Shown here piece after piece: positions 57,735 through 64,000 of a stretch of 64,000 bases of DNA. Numbering within the stretch: the first letter of the stretch is position 1; the number at the start of each line of letters is the position of its first letter. The stretch comes from Pyricularia pennisetigena. Taxonomy: Eukaryota > Ascomycota > Sordariomycetes > Magnaporthales > Pyriculariaceae. The notes under the pieces are model-generated. The model was not told where the DNA came from. It made no database searches and saw only the letters and a list, made by a program, of their open reading frames with translations. The stretch spans positions 4,499,417 through 4,563,416 of the forward strand of contig NC_043744.1 in the NCBI RefSeq assembly GCF_004337985.1. Reading direction: 5' to 3'. Both the position numbers and the translations under genes were made by a program.

Positions 57735-58987
57735 ATGGACAGTGAGAGCAAGTTCGCGATCCACGCAGCTTGTCGTGAAGGAAGGTGTAAGTGAGGTCAC
57801 GCATGCAGGCATAGTCCAAGTTTTCCTTTTTATTCCATTTACTCCCAACAACAACAGCAACGGCCGGCTAACTCGACAAGTACCATAGACGCCGCAGTTG
57901 AGTCTCTGCTCAATGTAAGTCATTACCATTTTTGAACGCCTGATTTGTCAGTGCATTTCGAACGCACTGGAACTTGTTAACCCGGTTTCTCCCTGCATCA
58001 TTAACTCACTCCAAAACCAAGGTGGACCCCAAGCTAGCAACCAGAAAAGATGACGACGGAAGACTACCTATCCACTGGGCCGTGTCGTCAAACCAGTTCG
58101 AGATCGCAAATCTCCTGGTGTCTCAGAAGAACTTTGATCCTGATGTACAGGACGACAGCGGCTGGACTCCATTGATGATTGCAGTGAGCATCAAGGACGG
58201 TGAGAAGCTGGTAGATCTGCTTCTGAGTAAAGGAGCAGATGTCAATGAGAAGAGTGAGATTCGCCCACCAGTCTACTGTCCTATTCGTCTCACCCAGCTT
58301 ATATACAAGCTACTCGTATGCTATAATATCAGAATCCCAGAATAACTAACATTGCTCTTTGCACTCTGAAGACAACAGTGGTCAGGTGAGAAGCAGCAAC
58401 AGGCACGGAAGACATGACTAACTGCTCTGTTGCTAATACAACAACTGCGTTCTTTTGCTTTCGTCCAAGACCGCTCTACACTTTGCGGCCTCCAAAAACA
58501 ACCTCGACGTCGCCCGCAAGCTCCTCGACCACAAACCACCCGCCTCTGCCCGGGTGCGCGATCGCCGAGGCCAGTATGCTCTTCACCGCGCCGCCGCTGT
58601 GGGCTCTACCCCAATGGTCAACTTGCTCATCGGCCAGGGCAAGAGCCCGCTGAACGCGACTGACTCGGATGGGCAGACTGCTCTGCATCATGCCATTGCC
58701 GAGGGCCACGGTACGTGCTGGATGCAGATTGTTGATCGATTTGAAGTTATCAGAGCGAGAGATATAGAGAGAAGAGAAAAAAAAAAACCGGACTGACTGT
58801 GCCATGTAAACGAATAACAGGAGATACGGCTGTGGCGCTGCTCAAGGCCGGTGCCGAAACGGATAAGAAGGACGCAGACGGCAACCTTGCCATAGACTTG
58901 GCACCTGATAGGGAAGTCCGCAAGTACATCGAGCAAGTCGCAGAACGGGAAGGCATTGACCTTCCCAGTGGATCATCAGCAGCTTGA
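57735..58987 (+). CDS. nas6: 26S proteasome assembly chaperone Nas6/gankyrin (ankyrin repeats)
   Basis: The six exons are 57735-57784, 57881-57914, 58022-58253, 58372-58385 (14 nt), 58470-58710 and 58821-58987, giving 245 aa. Each join keeps frame, for example EGSTIDAAVESLLNVDPKL, EKNNSGQTALHF and EGHGDTAVALL. Branch sites such as GCTAACTCGACAAG precede acceptors. The product has about seven ankyrin repeats with the consensus GxTxLHxAA (DGRLPIHWAV, SGWTPLMIAV, GQTALHFAA, GQYALHRAA, GQTALHHAI, then NLAIDLA). Length, repeat number and the HAAC start match Nas6/PSMD10. Nas6 binds the C-terminal domain of the base ATPase Rpt3 and guides assembly of the 19S regulatory particle. The first donor is GTGTAAG, slightly non-standard; the adjacent GTAAGT would break the frame. 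Confidence 0.9.
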
Positions 58988-59208
58988 GTCTACATGACCT
59001 AGCAAGTGAAGATAAAAGAGGACCCAAGGGATTAACCGAGAGAAAAAGACCAAGAAGCGAAGCTCGATTAGATCACAATATAAAATGCCCAGCGTAAACC
59101 TAGCCAAGACTAACAGGTAAAATGGGCCACAGGGAAGAGAAATTGCAGCTGACAGTGCCTTTTAATCTGTAAAATCCACGTAATGCCGTCCCCTCTAACA
59201 AGAAAACC
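58988..59208. other. Convergent spacer, Nas6 / TMF1-like
   Basis: These 221 bp lie between two stop codons and probably represent overlapping 3' UTRs. Confidence 0.55.
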
Positions 59209-62148
59209 TCACTTGTGCGTCCGGTCTATCAGATCTCTGTACATGGCCTTTACATCCTGCACGTCCGCCTTGAGCTCCTCCACCTCCTCGCTCTTCTCAC
59301 CCAGCAGCTCCAGCGTGGTCTCGTACCGCTGATTGACGGCGGCGACCTCGGCCTCCAGCGCCGCGACGCGCTCCTTTGCCGACCGGCCGGCCTCGGCCTC
59401 GCGCATCAGCGCCACGATCTCGGCGCGGGCCTCGTCGCGCTGCCTCGACATGCGGCCTAGCTCTTCGCGCGCCTTGACCTTTTCGTTCTCGAGCCGCCGT
59501 ACCTGCGCGCTCATGCGCTCGACCAGCTGCACGGTCGGCCCGGCCCCGGCCGTGCTGACCGAGACCATGTCCTGCATCACGTGGTGCGTCGACGCCGCCG
59601 CCTCGGTCGGCTCGTACTCGGCCAGCTGCTCCATCGAGATGCTGAACGGCGTCGCTGGCGTCTGCAGGCCCGGCGGCACGCTCGATGCCGCGATCGACGG
59701 CCTGTGTGCTTGCTGAGGGATCCACGGGCTCGCCGACGGTCGTCGTCCGGCAGTGGATGGCCGGTAGCTGCTCTCCCCTACGCCGTCGCCGTTGCTCGAC
59801 GGCGCGGATGGCTTCCGGAGCTTGCCGAGCATATTCTGAAACCCGAGGACATCTGAGCTCCAATTCCTACTTGGCGGCGGAAGCACGGGTGACTCTGGCC
59901 GGCTAGTCGTCTTGAAAGGCGCGTTGGGTGGCGGCAGATCTTCCAGCCAGTCTCGTTGGTCGGCCGACGCGCTACGTTCGGCTTGCCTTTGCTCTTCTTT
60001 CCAGACGGCCTTCTGCTTCTCAAAGTCTGTCTTCGCCTCGGCTAGTGCAGCCTCGGCCTGCTCCGCACGCTTCTCGAGAGCTTTGATCTGGCTCTTGTAT
60101 GACTCAATATCATCCTGCACCGTGGGTAAGCTTGACCGAGCCTCTTCTAGCTCCTCCTCGTTACGTTTCGCGCGCAGAGCCTAAGGAATCAACGCGTCAG
60201 CCACATAGTTGCGGTAGTAAACTTTTGTACATACACTGGAGCAATAAGCCCGACTTACAGCTTCTCGAGCCTTCTTCCTCATGTCAGACTCTCGTTGTAA
60301 CGCCTCGTCCCGCTCCTTCTCCAGGCTGGCTATCCTCCCGAGCAGCGTGGCTTCTATGCCCTGCCAGTTCTCGCTAGCGATGGCGTACTGCGTCTGCAGC
60401 GTCTCGATCTGTCTCAGTAGCTTCGCCTGGGAGTCGCCCACGGCGCCCGTGGAGGCCTCCTCTGCGCGGGCTCGCATCGCTTCGAGCTTGCCCTCCAGCG
60501 CCTGCGCCTCAGCCTTGAGCTCGGCCTCGACCACGCGCGCGCGTTCGTTGGCCCTCTCGAGCTTCTCCTGAAGCTCTTGGGCTTGCGCCTTTGCTCGGTC
60601 TGCCGCCAGCGTCTTCTCCACCTTGAGAGCCGCCACCTCATCCTCGAGGTCTTGAGCACGTCTCCTTTCCTTCTCCAGGGCCTGGTCGGTTGCTTTTGCG
60701 TTTTGTGCTTCCGCAGCATCTTGGGCCTGTTGTAGCTGCGACTTTAGATCGGCTATTGTGGAATCTTTGGTGGCTGACTCCGCCCGCAGACCGTTAATGT
60801 CCTTTTGCAGCTGACCTATTCGCTTCAGAGATTCCTCGTGGAACTTCTCAAGATCGTTAGCCCGCCGCCCCTGCCTCCTGAGAGATTCGGCCTCTGCGTC
60901 CGCTTTGCTGCGCGCCGCCTTGAGCTCGTTCATCTCCTTCTCGTCCTCCGCGATCTTGGCACGCAGCTTCTTCATTATGGTGCGGTGCTTCTGCTCTGTC
61001 ACTCCAAGCTTCTTGCCCTCTTCCATGAGCAACGCTATTTGTTGGTCCTTCTCGGCCAGCTTCCTCTCAAGGCTTCCGGGAGGTGCCGCCTGGATCGCCT
61101 TCTTTGCGGCTTCTGCCGCCTCTCGCGCCAGGTATTGCAGCTTCGCTTGGAGAGCATCGATCTTTTCGACATAGTCATTGATCTCCTCTTGGTTTTGTCT
61201 TTGCGCATCAGTCGAGGTCGAATCTGTCTGTTGATCGAGACTTGTCATGGCGTCGGGTGTCATGGCATTTTGCACTTCAGGCTTTGTGGTCTCAACGGTC
61301 GTTTCCGTTGCTGCTGTTGTTCCTTGCGCAGGCGTTGAAGATTCCGTAGATGGTCTTGGAGCAGCCTCCGGCACAACCGATTCTCCGAGCTTTTCCTCGA
61401 TTTCTTTACTCTCAACTTGAATCTCGACCCCCTCAGCTTCCACTCCAGGTTTCGGTTCGACGTCTGTAACTTCATCGGACGGGCGCTTCGTGGCGTCCAG
61501 CGATGCCCGCGGGGAGGCAGTGCTTCCTGGGCCCTTCTGGCCCGCAATCGAACTCGAGTCGACGCTATCTATGGAGGCGCGGGGAGGTACATCGAGGCTC
61601 TGGCGTGGACTTGATGCCGCAGAATGTTTAGCGGACGATGTGTCCGGCTTCTGGGCGGATGCGGCATTTTTGGCAGCGACGGCCCTCGCAAGTCTCTCCT
61701 GTAGTCTGTCGGGCTTTCGATTCGTTGATGCGGATCTAGAGGGTGCTGTAGAGCGCTTCCGTGTTAGCGAATGGGCTGCTCCAAGCAACTATCTTGCCTT
61801 TGATGGTGCGCAGGGGCACCCATACGTCACATAACAATATCACAGATGGTCAAGGCGCGAGGGCTTACTTGGACTCGGTTTTGTAGACGAAGACGCCTCA
61901 GGCGCGGGTGCGCCTGCAGGTGACGCCGCAGGGGCCGTGTCGGAAGCTCCTGTGGTTTGTTGAGCAGCAGCAGCAGCAGCAGCAGCAGGAGCGGCGGCGG
62001 CGGCCTGTGCGGACTTGTTACTGTTCTTGTTGGCGTCCGTCTCTTCGGCGAGAATGGTGTCGAGACGGGCTTCGAGTCCGGTGACGGCCGACTGGAAATA
62101 TGACCCCCATTTGCCCGCCATTGCTTTGGGCTTGGGATGGATTTCCAA
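59209..62148 (-). CDS. TMF1/Sgm1-type Golgi coiled-coil protein
   Basis: The three exons are 62148-61869, 61745-60259 and 60180-59209, giving 912 aa. Donors are GTAAGC and GTAAGT; acceptors are CAG and TAG. Translation may instead begin at Met10 (62119-62121, MAGKWGSYFQSAVTGLEARLDTILAEE region), the family's usual start. This N-terminal segment is followed by a poly-Ala/Pro low-complexity region (encoded partly by a CAG/GCT repeat) and Ser/Pro-rich linkers. A coiled coil spans about 230-590, and the C-terminal coiled coil (about 810-905) matches the TMF TATA-binding/Rab6-binding family domain: LVERMSAQVRRLENEKVKARE, ending VQDVKAMYRDLIDRT. Family members are golgins that bind Rab6/Ypt6-type GTPases in retrograde traffic; the name derives from an old DNA-binding claim. 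Confidence 0.88.
61964..61987. repeat. CAG/GCT trinucleotide repeat inside TMF1-like exon 1
   Basis: Eight CAG units (plus strand) encode part of a poly-alanine run on the minus strand. Repeat length may vary among strains. Confidence 0.85.
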
Positions 62149-64000
62149 TGGCGCGCGCCCTACGTGATCTGCTTGAACTACCTACCCACCACCAACCAAG
62201 CTCAACCGTGAGAACGAAGCTAGTCAGGGCCGATATCGACGCTGTCGATACATGCTGCTACCGCCGCTTTTGGTTTCGTCGTTGTGAGCTCGAGTTTGGT
62301 GTGGTGCCAAACTGTCGAGTAATAAATAATATTCCGTGACAAAGCAAGCTGTAACGTCGGGATTCGGGATCGGGTGATGTGGTCTGAACTTAATGGCAGA
62401 TGCAGATGGAGAAAATGTTCGTGTTCACCCTCCGTCCAATCACGCAAACCGGACGATTGTTGAGCGTCGTCAAGGTATGGGGAACCTTGATGGCAGTAGA
62501 CTTTTTCCTGCTTCGAATTTCTTTCCAATTCAAGTATAATTATCTCAACTAGTTTGCTGAGAAATAAATGTGTACTCTTGATTGTTGGCAGCAGCAGCAG
62601 CAGCATCATCATCATCAAGCTGGAAAACGTGGCTTGATTCCAGACTGGAGCTGAGCTTATTCCAACAGCCTCTCCCACAAACCGCCAAGTGACGCGTTTT
62701 GCGCCCCATGTTCCAGGAGCAGTATTTCCCTCCGGTTTTACGCCGGTAAAGCGGTGCTTGCCGCGCGGTTTATAGTGGGGGTTCAAACGTCAGTTGACGA
62801 AACCAATTCATTGTCTTCTTTTTTTTTCTTGTTTTTTTTTTTCCCTAGGTAGTACCTGCTCAAGCACGCTGTACAAGTAGCGCCTTATTTTGAGGGAGAG
62901 TTTTTTATGTAGCCAATCAAGGCTTTGGCCATCTGCACAGTACCTACCTTAGTTACCGCCCGACTGGGTCAATTGACATGCACTGATGCTGCAGATTGCA
63001 TCATTGGTATTTATATAACGATTACTTGAGCTTGCGGAACGAGCAACCCTCAAGTACCTCCCAACGCTTTGTTTCTGTCAGGATTCAGAGGTCAATCCCA
63101 TGCTCCATGCGCCAGCATTGAACTTTTGCAGTCTTCACATGTCCCACGTCCCTACAAAAGCACCTATCTGTAAAGTTACTTACATTAATTTGCCCACACA
63201 GCGGCAGAAAAAGCCTTGTGGCATGTATTTGTCGCTTGCTAGATTTCACAAGCAGCACTTGGATTGTGGAGACAAACGAACTCTTGCTATCCGGGCATAT
63301 CCAGAACCGTGGCCTTGGCCGAGCGGGTTTTTCTCGCGGACCACTCGGATAACGGACTAGAACTAGTTTTTTTTTTTTTTTTCTTTCGCTCTCTCTCGTC
63401 AATGTCTTATTTGTCTTTCTTTTTTTCTTTCATATCTCCAACCCTCGATTCTTGGTGCATGCCGCCGTTTGACTACCAGATACGGCTTTTTCTATGCTGC
63501 TGGAAACAAGCTACATCCCAGCCCTGTCCTCTTTTTCACAGGGTCTGACTCTACCCAGCCACCAAAACTTACTTGCCTTCACCGAGAGGCAATAACCCTG
63601 TCGACCATCTTGAACCTCCCAATTTAAATACTTGGGACGCCTATGACCTTTTGCCCTCGGCACGCAGTAGGTAGCATTGGTTACTCGACTCCCTATTCCT
63701 GTTCGTTTCCTTGTTACAAACCCACACTTGGGTCCGAAACCATAGTGGCAGTGTAACTCGGGAACGCGGGAGGTCCCATTGACTGGGACTGTCCATTTGA
63801 GATATACCATACCCTGCAATCTTAAATACTGCGATATATGGTGTCTCTTTTCGGACATATGACATTGTGCTAGCAACTCGAAAGCATGTCGTCAGCCTCC
63901 ACATCCCCGTCTGGATTTCCACTTGGCTTTCCCTATCGCCAGGAAAGGGATGGCGTTTGGGGAGAGCCAACCTCAACGCTCAATTGGTGCGAGGAAGTGA
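62149..64000. other. Upstream region of TMF1-like gene, no further gene supported
   Basis: This 1.85-kb end region includes the TMF1-like promoter, a (GCA)n(TCA)n microsatellite at 62588-62616, T-rich tracts (62817-62843, 63367-63382) and CCTAGGTAGTACC near 62845. An open frame at 62220-62786 (-) is built partly from the microsatellite and looks spurious. A neighbouring gene may start beyond 64000. Confidence 0.5.
62588..62616. repeat. (GCA)n(TCA)n compound microsatellite
   Basis: About five GCA units are followed by four TCA units, about 440 bp upstream of the TMF1-like start. Confidence 0.85.

Noticed and set aside
60805..61338. 177-codon leucine/cysteine-rich open frame
   Set aside because: It is the antisense shadow of the TMF1-like coiled-coil exon.
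62220..62786. 188-codon open frame (-) upstream of the TMF1-like gene
   Set aside because: It contains runs of Met and Leu created by the GCA/TCA microsatellite, with no motif, signal peptide or normal codon use.
63308..63380. tRNA-like segment GGCCGAGCGGG followed by a T run
   Set aside because: It resembles a Ser/Leu tRNA D-arm plus terminator, but there is no T-arm GGTTCGANTCC and no pairing acceptor stem.
1..64000. CRISPR array, prophage or bacterial operon
   Set aside because: There is no spaced direct-repeat array, and genes are intron-bearing with eukaryotic functions.

Overview
The window comes from a filamentous ascomycete nuclear chromosome (Pezizomycotina, probably Sordariomycetes; an order such as Magnaporthales is plausible but not proven from sequence alone). 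The evidence is short spliceosomal introns (about 60-145 nt) with GTAAGT/GTATGT donors, CTAAC-like branch sites and YAG acceptors, GC-rich coding sequence, CT-rich leaders, a HsbA-type secreted protein found in filamentous fungi, and single-copy eukaryotic housekeeping genes. There are no operons, plasmid features, prophages or CRISPR arrays.

Layout. 1-558: 3' end of a GH3 beta-glucosidase. 1216-3108 (-): a sugar-porter family MFS transporter with three exons. 5387-6496 (-): a GCIP/cyclin-D-binding-protein-1-like protein. 7061-8944 (+): glucosidase II beta subunit, ending in KDEL. 9126-9938 (-): Rtf2. 10820-18447 (+): the TOR kinase, four exons, 2469 aa, with the FATC tail ending in CSFW. 19210-19879 (-): a small Ser/Thr-rich protein with 12 cysteines and a signal peptide. 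21148-21450 (-): a Lys/Pro-rich small reading frame interrupted by one TAG. 21974-22633 (-): a GNAT acetyltransferase. 23371-25667 (-): a mitochondrial ABC1/ADCK-type kinase. 26246-27416 (+): holocytochrome c synthase. 27839-28510 (-): a HsbA-like secreted protein. 29757-31481 (+): an RRM-like, lysine-rich nucleolar-type protein.

31482-49775 is an 18.3-kb stretch with no recognisable protein gene. The genes on both sides point into it, so it is not their promoter. It holds promoter-like motifs, pyrimidine tracts, long homopolymers, simple repeats and recurrent TACCTA/TAGGTA palindromes. It is the most puzzling part of the window.

49776-51233 (-): GH88 unsaturated glucuronyl hydrolase. 51962-54492 (+): ORC1. 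55000-55097: an intron-containing tRNA-Gly(TCC). 55700-57232 (-): the WD40 splicing factor Prp46/PRL1. 57735-58987 (+): the proteasome assembly chaperone Nas6/gankyrin, six exons including a 14-nt micro-exon. 59209-62148 (-): a TMF1/Sgm1-type Golgi coiled-coil protein. 62149-64000 has no supported gene.

The genes are mostly unrelated housekeeping functions (growth signalling, replication, splicing, proteasome assembly, ER glycoprotein quality control, mitochondrial haem and lipid metabolism). Interspersed are a few genes for carbohydrate use and secreted proteins. I did not find a convincing new multi-gene system. The leads worth following are the gene desert, the interrupted small gene, the cysteine-rich secreted protein, and the recurring palindromic intergenic motif.
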